From Bugulina stolonifera (taxonomy: Eukaryota; Bryozoa; Gymnolaemata; Cheilostomatida; Bugulidae): a DNA stretch of 64,000 nt. A program made the translations under genes and the position numbers. The stretch is from NCBI GenBank assembly GCA_935421135.1, contig OW285187.1:12177929-12241928 (forward strand), written 5' to 3'. A model generated the notes under the pieces. That model had not been told where the DNA came from, did no database searches, and saw nothing but the letters and a program-made list of their open reading frames with translations. Of the stretch, positions 24,971 to 35,500 are shown in pieces (position 1 is the stretch's first letter; every line of letters starts with the position of its first letter).

Positions 24971-25732
24971 TGCAAGGCGGGGGAAACCAAAGCCAAGCAT
25001 CGATAAGGGAAACATGGTGGCATGCAGTGAGTCCAGTAAGAGGCATAATTACAAATGCAAAATCCTTGAGGTTAACCATAGCAGATAGACGAACTACCAG
25101 ACTGCTATGACCCAAGGGCACTTGAAGGACAAGGAGGGCATTGGCAGCTCTAACCCCTTCACACTACTAAAAGCTTGGAATGCACTACATCATTGTCACT
25201 CCCTATCACCAAAATGCAACTATAATGTCCTTTAGTACATGTCCTGCATAATTGTTCCCGCTAAGTAGAAGAAACCTCAGTTTCTCTCTTTACAACAGGC
25301 TGTTCAATAAGTTCCCAGTCACCACATCTCACGGGTACATCTGGCCATCAACCTTCTATTTCCTGTTCACCATGCTTGATACTCTTATAATGTATATACT
25401 TCACATCCATCGTCCATAAGTAAACTGTGTCGACTCTGATACGTTGGTACACGATACCGGATAGGTCGAGATACAGTTAAATAATTGCCACTGCATATTA
25501 AACACAGTTAGATGACAGTTCATAAATAATACATATAGTGTCCAATATGATTGTAAACTGAATAAGGAAAACCATATAAAATTAATCTGTAGTTAGAGCT
25601 ACGGCCAACACCCATACTTCCATTAAAATGAGCAATGAGCAAAATTTACATTACAGTAATTCCAAAGAATTACCATGTAAACACTCATTGTATTAACCTA
25701 GAATTAACTAGACCAGCTATGTAACAGAGTGC

Positions 25733-25955
25733 ACTAGATAGGAGGCAACCTGTCCCACAGCGTGTCACGACCTAGCATGACACGATGGTCCCTGGACCCA
25801 TACCTACGTATACACCACGTAGTCATCTAATCTCTAAGGATAGTGTACTAGATAGGAGGCAACCTGTCCCACAGCGTGTCACGAGCTAGCATGACACGAT
25901 GGTCCCAGGACCCATCCCTACGTATACACCACGTAATCATCCAATCTCATAGGAT
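25733..25955. repeat. 114-bp tandem duplication covering the end of pol
   Basis: The segment beginning ACTAGATAGGAGGCAACC at 25733 is repeated from 25847 with a handful of substitutions. The second copy contains the pol stop codon at 25918 and the last codons (LDDYVVYT). The first copy lies wholly downstream in the 3' untranslated part of the element, so it repeats the end of pol in non-coding sequence. Confidence 0.9.
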
Positions 25956-28900
25956 GACGAACAGCTCTCCTGGGTCTGTCACTGAGATGACCAGCATCGA
26001 GGTCCTTCCTCAGTGGACCCAGATCAGGAACGGTCATCCGTTCTATGTCAGCAGTTGGAAATGCTGACCAGCGTGAGGGCCCGTCCTCCGGCTCAGAGTC
26101 AGCTCCATCAGCTGGATCTATTGTTTGGGAAGGCTGTCCCCGAGAATCATCACAGGCATTGAAAAGTTTCAGTTGACTTTCATGAACTGTGCCCCTGCCC
26201 TGGATCTTGTAGGTACCATTATTAAATGCCTTCTTTACCGTGAAAGGACCTTGGAACTTTGGCTGTAGCTTCGGGTTGATGCCCTTCTTCCGTCTCTTAT
26301 ACTGCACTAGTACCATGTCTCCCGGGCTGAACAAGGGCGCTTCCTGGTTATCCGGAGTCCTCACGAGTCTCAACTGCTGTGATCGCAGCAAGGCGTGAGC
26401 CGTATCCAGGCGCTCTTGCAGTTCGGAGGCATACAGGGTACGAGTGGTTATCGAAGTATCGCTTGTTCCTTGGACAAGCTGATCTGGTAATCGGCATTCC
26501 CTACCAAACATGAGGAAGTTGGCAGTCTCCTGGGTTTTGGAATGTGGTGTTGCACGTAGTGCTCGCATAAGATGAGGCAGCAATTTATCCCAATCATTTT
26601 GTTCGCTGCCTGTGCTGAATAACAGCGAACGAAGGGCATCGCCCAACGTTCGGTTACCTCGTTCTACAACACCATTAGACTGAGGATGATAGGGAGATGT
26701 TCGGGTTTTGGTGACTCTCCACAGCAAGCACAACTCCGACATCAGGTCCCCTTCGAACTGCGCCCCGCGGTCACTATGGATCTCCTCGGGAAGTCCGAAG
26801 TAGCAGAAGACCCTATCATCTAGTGCCTCAGCAACTACTGGTGCGGTAGCATTAGGCAGTGCTATAGCATCTTGCCATCTGGTGAAATGATCCGATAACA
26901 CTAGAATCCACTGATTACCTCGAGCTGTGCAAGGCAACGGCCCAACTAGGTCGATGGCCACTTTCTGCCATGGACGACCAGCGAACAGAGGCCCACAGCT
27001 CGAGTACTGGTTTAGACCACCCTGCTTGGCTTGTTGGCAAATCTGACAGGTTCTGACTAGTCTGCGCACAGCAGAGGTCATACCTGGCCAGTACCAAAGG
27101 AGCTGTAACCGTTTGAGAGTTTTCATTATCCCAGCATGGGAAAGAATATGGGTGTTCCATATAATGTCCTTCCGCATGGTACTGGGACATACAATCACCT
27201 CTCGCGGTCGCTGGTTACCCAAAACCCGAGCCACCAGTACGCCATCCTCCCTGATCCTCAACAAGGAGAGCATGGTACTGAGCTTTTTGAGTTCTGGGCT
27301 TCCCAGGCTCACCTTTTCAGGATCCAAAGGTTGCTGAGCTAAAACAGCTTGGTAAACCGTGGCAACATCACCAGGTACTTGCTGGGCTCTTGCAAGATCA
27401 TCAGATCTATGATTTTGTGGCTGATCATCAGATCCTATAGGGGTGGTGTTCCGGCTAGTGTTGCCCACGGGGCAAGCACACCCGACCTCCCACCTAGCTT
27501 CATCCCCTAAGTCATCAGGTCGGTTCAGTGGTTTGACTGCGGGGAAGCTGAACTCTCGTTCTTCGGCTTCCCAGTCAGCGATTACTTCTTCTATACTCGG
27601 CCCACCACTCCGACGAGTTATCCTCTGGCACTGCTTGCAGTCAGTGCAAGGTCGTCGAGAGAGGCCATCAGCATTGCCATGTTTGCTGCCTACTCGATGT
27701 ACGATGGTAAACTTGAATTCACTGAGAACTTCCAACCACCTTGCGATCTGGTCAGAAGGCTCAGACCTCCTGAGAAGCCAGATCAACGAAGCATGGTCCG
27801 TCCTGACAGTGAATTGGCGGCCGTACAAGTAGGGTCGATAGTGGTTCACAGCCTTGACCACAGCCAGTAGCTCCCGCCGAGTAACGCAGTAATTTCTCTC
27901 GGGTGGCTGTAAAGTCTTACTGTAGTATGAGATCACCTTTTCTCGTCCTCCTTGGATTTGTGATAACACAGCACCAATTCCGACGAGGGATGCGTCTGTA
28001 TCAAGAATAAATTCTTGAGATGTATCAGGATATCCTAGTACAGGAGAAGACACCATAGCCTGTTTCAGTGAGTCAAACGCGTTCTGGCACTCATCACTCC
28101 ATTGAAACTTGTTGCCCTTGGCAGTGAGCTGAGAGAGCGGCTTGGCGATGGAAGCAAAGCCCTCCACATATTGACGATAGTACCCTACCGTCCCCAAGAA
28201 TGCCTGCAGTTCAGAAATGTTGCTAGGTGGCAACCATTCGGCTATAGCAGAGATCTTTTCAGGGTCGGTAGCTACCCCATCCTTACTAACCCCATGCCCC
28301 AAGTACCTGACCTTTTCCTGGAACAAGTGACACTTGGAGGGCTTCAGTTTCAATCCAGCTGCACGAAGTCGGCTTAATACTTCTTTAAGATGATCCCAAT
28401 GATCGTCAAAATTGTTTCCAATCACAATCACATCATCCAGGTACAGCAACAAAGTTTTCCAATGGAGACCATGAAGGACCCTCTCCATCAACCTCTGGAA
28501 AGTAGCAGGTGCATTGGTAAGCCCAAATGGAAGGACTTTCCACCTCCACAAACCACTACGAGTGCAGAATGCGGACTTTTCTTTGGCGTCATCATCTAGT
28601 GGCACCTGCCAATACCCACTCAGGAGATCCAGAGTGGTAAAATATCGGCTACCGGCTAAAGCGTCCAAGCTGTCGTCTATCCTAGGCAGAGGATGAGCAT
28701 CTTGGATTGTCGCATAATTGAGGCGTCTGTAGTCGATACAGAACCTCCAGCTGCCATCTTTCTTCTTCACAAGCACGACGGGGGAGCTCCAAGCTCCGTA
28801 CGCCGGCTCGATCAGACCTTGCTGATGTAGTTTCTGGACCTGGTTCTCGACCTCAGCCTCCTTCTCCGCCCCTAGACGACGCGGTGCTTGCCGAATTGGT

Positions 28901-30111
28901 ATGGTTCCGGGTGCTACCACGATAGGGTGTTTTACCAGGTTCGTTAACCCGACATCTCTTTCTCCACTAGAGAACACATCACTGTAGTTGATCAACAGCT
29001 TAGCAATGGCTTGCTTCTGGTGTGGTTGACTACAGGTGACAGTCGCTTGTTGATAGAGTGCTTCCAGATGCTGTGGTAAGACACTGGACTCCATGTTGGA
29101 ATCCGGACCTGACTCAACACCTGAAACTGAGTCCTGTTCCACTAGTTGACTCGGTTCTACACTGGTGAACGTCCCTAGGACAGTACCGGCTGGTACCGTC
29201 TTCGTTTGGTTGGACGGATTTATGACTCTGACTAATAAACTTCTGCCCTCGCCACAAGTATTAATGCTAGAAGCTAATGCAAGGTTGAACCTAGTCACAG
29301 CATTACTGTCTTCTACAATACCCATCGGCGAGCTCACAGGATTGGTAAGTCTGCATTTCACTATTTGCTCTGAACAGGGAGAAATCCTCGCTACGGAAAG
29401 TACTTGAACTTTACTCGTAAATGAGACTCCGTCTTGGTTGGTACAGGTGAGGCTTTTACCGTTCATCACTAAGGTAGACTGACTGAACTGAATGTGGCAA
29501 GTGTTGTCGCGGAGAAATGGCATCCCCAAAATGACATCTGCTTCAATTTCAGCAACCACCATATTGACTATGGCCGTCTCGGACCGGAGCCGAATAGACA
29601 GCTCAATCTGACCATGGAACGGTAAATTAGACCCATCGGCCAGCACTAAGTTTTTTTCAAATGGACCAATAGTGTCCTTGATATGCCTGGGCAACTGGTC
29701 AAAGACCCTCTTCGCCAGAAGATTCAGGGTACTGCCAGTATCGAGCATAACCATGACAGAATTACCCAAGATCTTTCCGGGAAGGTATAGAGCCGATGCA
29801 GACGTAGCCATGCTGCAGGCTTCAGCAGTTTGTTTCGAACCAGCGTCTGGAAAACTAGAGCGATTATTCCCCGTGACATCTGGCATGTGACCACACTTCC
29901 CAGAAAGCGCAGGCTCCGGAACAGGGGTAGCAGGCAGCTTACACCACGAAGGTCGCCTATTAGACGACATGATGGGCTGGTCTGAGGCTAGATCTCTGTC
30001 CCGGGCCCCAATCTGCTTAGAGTCGGTTCTGGTCGTCTCCCGGTAAGAAGTTTTAGGTCTACTCGTTGTTCCGGGAATGGGTGGAGTAGACCTTGTTAGT
30101 TTCCCAACTGC
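25918..30111 (-). CDS. pol: gypsy pol polyprotein (protease, reverse transcriptase, RNase H, integrase)
   Basis: From the first ATG at 29970 there are 1,350 residues. The frame is open further upstream to 30111, overlaps the end of gag and is entered by -1 frameshifting. Numbered from that ATG: the aspartic protease active site DTGS is at 77-80, the RT catalytic YLDD at 510-513, and the RNase H start DTDAS near 657. The integrase zinc site is His941, His945, Cys975, Cys978, and the catalytic triad is Asp1007, Asp1067, Glu1103, the last two 35 residues apart as in the DD35E family. A GPF-type C-terminal integrase module (GPFTVKKAF) follows. No residue expected for activity is missing. It catalyses reverse transcription and integration of the element. 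Confidence 0.96.
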   Translation of the reverse strand, partial: AVGKLTRSTPPIPGTTSRPKTSYRETTRTDSKQIGARDRDLASDQPIMSSNRRPSWCKLPATPVPEPALSGKCGHMPDVTGNNRSSFPDAGSKQTAEACSMATSASALYLPGKILGNSVMVMLDTGSTLNLLAKRVFDQLPRHIKDTIGPFEKNLVLADGSNLPFHGQIELSIRLRSETAIVNMVVAEIEADVILGMPFLRDNTCHIQFSQSTLVMNGKSLTCTNQDGVSFTSKVQVLSVARISPCSEQIVKCRLTNPVSSPMGIVEDSNAVTRFNLALASSINTCGEGRSLLVRVINPSNQTKTVPAGTVLGTFTSVEPSQLVEQDSVSGVESGPDSNMESSVLPQHLEALYQQATVTCSQPHQKQAIAKLLINYSDVFSSGERDVGLTNLVKHPIVVAPGTIPIRQAPRRLGAEKEAEVENQVQKLHQQGLIEPAYGAWSSPVVLVKKKDGSWRFCIDYRRLNYATIQDAHPLPRIDDSLDALAGSRYFTTLDLLSGYWQVPLDDDAKEKSAFCTRSGLWRWKVLPFGLTNAPATFQRLMERVLHGLHWKTLLLYLDDVIVIGNNFDDHWDHLKEVLSRLRAAGLKLKPSKCHLFQEKVRYLGHGVSKDGVATDPEKISAIAEWLPPSNISELQAFLGTVGYYRQYVEGFASIAKPLSQLTAKGNKFQWSDECQNAFDSLKQAMVSSPVLGYPDTSQEFILDTDASLVGIGAVLSQIQGGREKVISYYSKTLQPPERNYCVTRRELLAVVKAVNHYRPYLYGRQFTVRTDHASLIWLLRRSEPSDQIARWLEVLSEFKFTIVHRVGSKHGNADGLSRRPCTDCKQCQRITRRSGGPSIEEVIADWEAEEREFSFPAVKPLNRPDDLGDEARWEVGCACPVGNTSRNTTPIGSDDQPQNHRSDDLARAQQVPGDVATVYQAVLAQQPLDPEKVSLGSPELKKLSTMLSLLRIREDGVLVARVLGNQRPREVIVCPSTMRKDIIWNTHILSHAGIMKTLKRLQLLWYWPGMTSAVRRLVRTCQICQQAKQGGLNQYSSCGPLFAGRPWQKVAIDLVGPLPCTARGNQWILVLSDHFTRWQDAIALPNATAPVVAEALDDRVFCYFGLPEEIHSDRGAQFEGDLMSELCLLWRVTKTRTSPYHPQSNGVVERGNRTLGDALRSLLFSTGSEQNDWDKLLPHLMRALRATPHSKTQETANFLMFGRECRLPDQLVQGTSDTSITTRTLYASELQERLDTAHALLRSQQLRLVRTPDNQEAPLFSPGDMVLVQYKRRKKGINPKLQPKFQGPFTVKKAFNNGTYKIQGRGTVHESQLKLFNACDDSRGQPSQTIDPADGADSEPEDGPSRWSAFPTADIERMTVPDLGPLRKDLDAGHLSDRPRRAVRHPMRLDDYVVYT

Positions 30112-31523
30112 TTATCTGCAGGTGGTTTGCGCATGTTGTTCTGCCGGGGACAATCCCTCATGAAATGAGAGGGGTCCCCACAGCCGAAGCAAGCTTGCCT
30201 GGTTGTCCTGCTGCCTGGCAGCCCTGTGTCTCTAGGTCTACGTCTTTGTTCCAGGGAGGATAGACGGGCCCCTTGTTGCTTGATAAGCTTACTCTGCTCT
30301 TCAAGTAGAGACATCATATTTGTCAGCACTTTCCCCAGATCACGGTCCTTGGCTTCGTCCTTGGCAGGAGGTGAAGGAGGGCTAGCCCCAACTTGTGCTA
30401 ATTTATTCGCTCGTCTGTGAGGTACTGCTGGCGCTCCACTAATTGTGTGGTAACGCTCGGCAGCCTTAATTGCTTCAGAGAGTGTTCTGGGGTGTGCCAC
30501 AAGCATGTGACATCTTAGCAAAGGGTCCTCCAGGGCCCTGTCGAAGTGTTCCAGTGCCATCTGATTGGTAACCTCGGTACCGAGCGCACCATAAGCCACC
30601 CTCACCAGTCGTTCCACACGGTTACCCAGGGAGACGTAGGTCTCATCTGGGTAGCGGTGCAAGGCGTGAAGCCTTTCACGAGCTTCGGTGGGTGTCAACC
30701 CAAACATGGTTACCAATCGGACAAACACTTCTTCCGAAGAATCAGCATGACCGCACTCTCTGGCTGAACGTTCCAAGCAACCTTGGAGTTTTACTAATGT
30801 GACCTGGTCATTCCAGTGGCTTAATAGGGCCACCTGCTTGAACTGTTTCACAAACAGGTGTACGTCCCCACTGCCATCAAATCGCGGGGGTTGTAATTCC
30901 CGGGAAGGGGCACCCACCCGCTCGACTGCATAAGTGAACTGGTTCACCAGCGATTGTAACAACTGATTAGTATCCAAATGGGAATCGGTTCCCACTGCAC
31001 GAGTCTCCTCCTGTCCAGCAAGGGAAGGTGCAATGGGCGATTCTGCTAGCATTGGCTCAACTCCGCACCCCAAACCACCTGGTTGCGATCTTCGCGAATC
31101 GCAGAGTGGAGTGGAATGGTGCGGCACCGGTTTAACCTGTCTGGGCGCCGGAGTGGGCGTAACTCTCCGGGGAGGCACAGGTGGAGCTGATGGGTTACGA
31201 CTAACCCTGTGCGCATCGTACACTTCCATAGCAGAAGCTGCCGGTTCCCCAAACACGATGGAGTTAAAAGGGGGCGCTATGCCCGGTGACGCTGGGGCCA
31301 CGTGACACACAGAGCTGTTGTCCACGTATCGCCGGTAGCGGTCGTCCAAAAACTCCTCTACATCGCGGATGGCCTGACTATTTGTACAACTCACTCTATG
31401 ACTAGCTATGCTGTCATCAATAAATGTTTCAACAACTTCAGGTGCTAAAAACGGGTTAGTACCTCTGGTCATAACATAAGAATCTAAAAATGGGTTAGTG
31501 TTCTGCCACCCAGCGGCCATCAT
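30096..31523 (-). CDS. gag: gypsy gag polyprotein
   Basis: 475 residues with ATG at 31523 and TAA at 30096-30098. The N-terminus is hydrophilic with two NPFL repeats, and a Pro-rich stretch (PPVPPRRVTPTPAP) follows. The central part reads as a retrotransposon capsid domain (LQPPRFDGSGDVHLFVKQF, then FGLTPTEARERLHALHRY). A coiled-coil-like segment precedes a single CCHC zinc knuckle (CFGCGDPSHFMRDC) near residues 440-453. It forms the particle and packages element RNA. A slippery heptamer lies immediately before its stop codon. Confidence 0.95.
   Translation of the reverse strand: MMAAGWQNTNPFLDSYVMTRGTNPFLAPEVVETFIDDSIASHRVSCTNSQAIRDVEEFLDDRYRRYVDNSSVCHVAPASPGIAPPFNSIVFGEPAASAMEVYDAHRVSRNPSAPPVPPRRVTPTPAPRQVKPVPHHSTPLCDSRRSQPGGLGCGVEPMLAESPIAPSLAGQEETRAVGTDSHLDTNQLLQSLVNQFTYAVERVGAPSRELQPPRFDGSGDVHLFVKQFKQVALLSHWNDQVTLVKLQGCLERSARECGHADSSEEVFVRLVTMFGLTPTEARERLHALHRYPDETYVSLGNRVERLVRVAYGALGTEVTNQMALEHFDRALEDPLLRCHMLVAHPRTLSEAIKAAERYHTISGAPAVPHRRANKLAQVGASPPSPPAKDEAKDRDLGKVLTNMMSLLEEQSKLIKQQGARLSSLEQRRRPRDTGLPGSRTTRQACFGCGDPSHFMRDCPRQNNMRKPPADKQLGN
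30099..30105 (-). promoter_or_regulatory. -1 ribosomal frameshift slippery site GGGAAAC
   Basis: On the minus strand the end of gag reads TTG GGA AAC TAA. The heptamer G GGA AAC fits X XXY YYZ in exactly the gag frame. A -1 slip here moves ribosomes into the pol frame, which is open from 30111 and continues without a stop to 25918. A downstream stimulatory structure was not determined. Confidence 0.85.
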
Positions 31524-31580
31524 CCAGTCAAATAATCACTCAACCCCAACCTAGCTAAGCAGTTAGAGCGTTCAGAAATG

Positions 31581-31598
31581 ATCCCACTGCTGCCACCA
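31581..31598 (-). other. tRNA primer binding site of the gypsy element
   Basis: One base inside the 5' LTR, the minus strand reads TGGTGGCAGCAGTGGGAT. This is complementary to a tRNA 3' end in ...GCTGCCACCA, which corresponds to an acceptor stem starting GGCAGC. That resembles a leucine tRNA (AAG/UAG type), an assignment from general knowledge that should be checked against the host tRNA set. Confidence 0.75.
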
Positions 31599-31599
31599 A

Positions 31600-32126
31600 T
31601 GTAATAGACGTTGCCCGTTGTGTGCTGCCAGCAAGGCAGAGACACACAACTCTATTACTTTTGGATCCTCCTGAACGCTTGGAAATCTAACCTAGGACTC
31701 AGCCAGATGTATTGAGGCGGAGATAATTAACCAACTCTAGGGATAATGACACACCAAGGAGTGACAAGGGAACAACTAATTTCCAGATTTAGTTCTATAT
31801 TTATGTAATAAATTAGGACAAAGACAATAACAATGTAGTAATAATAAGGTTAGTAAACAATAATTAGGAATAAATTATGATACAGTTACAAGGTTACTCA
31901 AAGATAAATATAATTAAGAAATCGATACAATGAAAACCAGTCTCTCTTGTCTGGACCCTCTACTAGCACTGCCCATCTGTCTCACAGCAGAGAGTAGCTG
32001 TCAGCTGGTAGCTATTGCTCTGGAAGCCTTGCCTTATTAATATAGCTTCTTCTGGTATTACACAAAAAGCTGTACAAAATAGCCTTCTAATACCAGCTGG
32101 AATTCCCAAAACATGTTTCCACCACA
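31600..32126 (-). repeat. 5' LTR of the gypsy element
   Basis: 527 bp, next to the primer binding site and thus the promoter-bearing LTR. It differs from the 3' LTR only at 31962. Confidence 0.95.
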
Positions 32127-32557
32127 TTATAGTTATTGTTTTTTAGTATTTAATTTATGGATGGGCTTATGGTTATATGCTTGTTCAGAATCTAAAATTT
32201 TGTACTTTCAGGTTTAATATTCACTATATTCATATTGCATTGAAATTCTAGCAGAAAGTTGATCAAGTTGAAGTTTTGACTTCCACTTTGTGATACTTGA
32301 AGTAGAAGTATTACTTCTACTTGTGGACACTGTTGATGAAGACTGCAAGAGACTTAGTATTATATGTAATGTTGTAATGTAGCGAATAATTGACCTAATC
32401 CTAGATGGATCGTTAAGCGATTCTTGTGTCAAGATTTTGTCAGGGTACTCAACCTATTTTGATTTCGTGTGTTTCTCAAGATATGTCTGTCTTTATTTTT
32501 GTAGGTTTCTAGTCAACTCTGGGTAATTCATAGTCAGTCATCTACCTTACTGGTAAG
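32127..32557. other. Spacer between the gypsy element and THNSL1
   Basis: It holds the 4-bp target duplication TTAT, then AT-rich DNA with a short imperfect hairpin around 32297-32325 (GAAGTAGAAGTA mirrored by TTACTTCTACTT). It should contain the THNSL1 promoter and 5' UTR, which the insertion has brought next to an LTR. No TATA element was assigned. Confidence 0.5.
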
Positions 32558-35500
32558 ATGTTACTGTTATTCAGTAAACTTGTGGTGAATACGAGGGTGC
32601 GTATTGTATCATGTGCCACTCGTAGTAGGAGCAATCACCAGTACTGGACTGGAAATGGCTACAGTAATGCCTCACGAGCTGGATATCTACCTAAAACAGG
32701 TAGAGGGGTAAGTAGATTGTTAAATATAGCGATGGAATTTTGGTAAATATTGTATTTATCCTTCTATGTGGTATTCAAATTCTGCAAACAGAATCAATAC
32801 ATGCTAGTATTATTTGGTACACGTTCTTTTCTGTCTACTTGTATGCATGTTAGTACAGGCCTGTAAGTAGTTGTTAATGTACATTGTAAATGAATTGACA
32901 ATGCAGCCCTTTCCAATGCCTTAGCGATTTAATATGATTCCTCCTTCATTGTTCAAACAAACAGATATTCTAAAAATAATCTGTGATTGTATTTCTATTC
33001 TAGCAGAATATTTTGTTAATGGGCTGCCCAGGTGCTGGGAAATCTTCTCTTGTTATTCCATTGGCTGAGAGATTAAATATGAATAGACTAGATATTGATG
33101 ATGACCTGTTAGAACCTCATTGGGGAATGCCTGTGGCCCAAAAGGTGAGAGACTACAGAGTATGCCATGATTACTAGCACTATACTATCTGTATGAAGAT
33201 AGTGTGCACATAAATGTATCTAAGGCTATTTGCTCAGTAAATTTGCCAACAATACTCTAGGTACATGTTTTAGCAATCCAATGTGTTTAGTACAGTGTTA
33301 GTTAACCTGGAAGAATGCAGACACACATCAGTCCTACTTGTGCAAATTATGTTGCATTCTTGGTTCAGTGTTTCTAACCTCACTATTGTTTATGTACACG
33401 TTTTAAACTTGTAAAGACATGTATTATAGGAAGCAAGTGAATTTGCATGTCCATATGGAATGACCCTCTGAAATTAAATGTGTTTTATCTTTCTAATCTT
33501 TTGAAGGTTTCTCATTCAACGCATATATTATAATTAATGTCGTTATGTCGGTCACCAACATAGTTAGCAGAAGTGGGTGATAAAAAGTTCCTTGAACTGG
33601 AGGCTGAAGTGTTTCAGCAATGCAGACCAAGTGGAACAGTTATATCATTAACTGGTTCTCAACCAATGCATGACGGTGCTATGGCCCATGCTAGGAAGTT
33701 AGGTGTGTACCTTCATGTTACTCTCTGTTAAATGTTAATCACACATCTATGTATTCTGTCTAAATATTACTGTATACCTTGTACTGTGGGATTGTAGAAC
33801 TTGAAAATATGTTGCAATCAATTTTGTTGATTTCGCTTTTCTTACTTTGGCCAATAGTAGCAACAATATTAGCATCAACATCTGGGTGTACATGTTATTT
33901 CTGTTTATATTTGCGTTGATGTTATTGGTTTACACGTAGGCCTACTGATATATGTGGATGTTCATGGAGCAGATATTCTAAGTCGCCTTTCAGCTATGAA
34001 AGTGAATAGGATTGTTGGATTTGCCGAAGGTAATACATTACAGCTACCTATTACACCTATCCATTTCTGCAGTTGTCCTCTCTTGTCATTATTCAAAAAG
34101 AGCACAACTTATTATGTATGTTATATATACAACTCTATTGTGCAGGTACATAGAATACTGGTATTTGTACGTACTATGGGCATTTACAAAATGCTATTAA
34201 TCAATAATCATTATTACAGGATTGTTATTTGCTCTCTTCTGTCTGATCACTCAAAAGGTGAACAAGCTTATGTACATGTATGTCCTAGTCTCATTTGGTA
34301 GTTTATTTTATAGGAAGGATGAAACGGTTTACCTTCTGTAGCTTTTCTGTAACGTCATACAAAGATAATAATTTGAATGAATGATTTTAGGCTTATGTCT
34401 CTGGCTATCTTTGCAAACTCGTATAATAACATCATTTGATGTACACAAGTCATAGTGATTCTTACAGAATATGTAGCCTAACTACAATGTATATAGCAGT
34501 ATTCTATATTATACAAGCTATTGTAGTATATAGTTATGTAGTAGGCTAGTTATATTTTCGTGGCTGTCTTACATGAAGAATATAACCCTAACTGTATGTA
34601 GATATATAGCCTTGCCCATGAGAAGGGAATATGTGTCAGTCTAAGTATTCAGTATTATACTGACTCTACTCACTTCATACTGTATGTGTAGTGTAATCAG
34701 GTGTATACATCTATTTATAGATGCTGATATGAAGCACATATTATCATATAGACAGCAGTTTTATGAGCGTAACTATGATATCAGAGTGGTATGTGAACCT
34801 GGAGAGTCTATCTCCTCCATTACAGAGAAGGTGTATAATTCATATATATACGCTCTACAGGAACCAGGTACCGTCTATCATATACACTGTGCAGTAGACT
34901 AAATACAAATATTCTACATGTATATATACATATACAGTAATTACTTCAATACAACGATTCTAATACCTACTCATTCACTATATAGTATGGCTGTTACTTG
35001 TGCATATTTTGTACACTATCGATCTATTTCCACAGTAACTGCCAAAACCATTGTTATTATTTATACCTACATGTATACATGTGTGTAGTTACTTGGGCTG
35101 TTTGCAACCTCTTGGATCGGCGCAAATCAAAATTTCAAGATGGCTATTGACCAGGGATTTTGCGTATTCAGAGGAATCCGTCTTTAGCTCATCGGCACAC
35201 CCAGGTTTCTTGCATGAAAATAAGTATTTTACTTTTGGTCCAGGCAGTTGTGTTCATGATCCTGTGACGGAAGTGGGCTGGAAAATTTTTGAGCTAGTTG
35301 ATTTGTGCTTGAGAATTAAATCCCGGAGACGCTAAATGTTGAGGTATTCGGTCATAGTTGTATTCTTGTAGGATACAGCTCTACTAGAGACAAGAGACCT
35401 GCAACTAGCTACACATTTATGAATGTGGCTGTACAAGGTTTGGCCTCTGATAGAGGACTGTTTGTCAGTAACAAAGATGACCCTCACATGACTCTGGGTC

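Larger units (their letters stand above)
24429..32126 (-). mobile_element. Full-length Ty3/gypsy LTR retrotransposon, 7.7 kb
   Basis: Two 527-bp LTRs (24429-24955 and 31600-32126) bracket gag and pol on the minus strand. The LTRs start TG and end CA in both orientations and differ at a single position (24791 T versus 31962 A). The element is flanked by TTAT at 24425-24428 and 32127-32130, a 4-bp target duplication. The order protease, reverse transcriptase, RNase H, integrase within pol is that of Ty3/gypsy (Metaviridae-type) elements. No envelope-like frame is present. All coding regions are uninterrupted, so the copy is probably recent and possibly competent. The 5' LTR lies only 430 bases from the THNSL1 start, and its transcription would run away from that gene. 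Confidence 0.96.
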
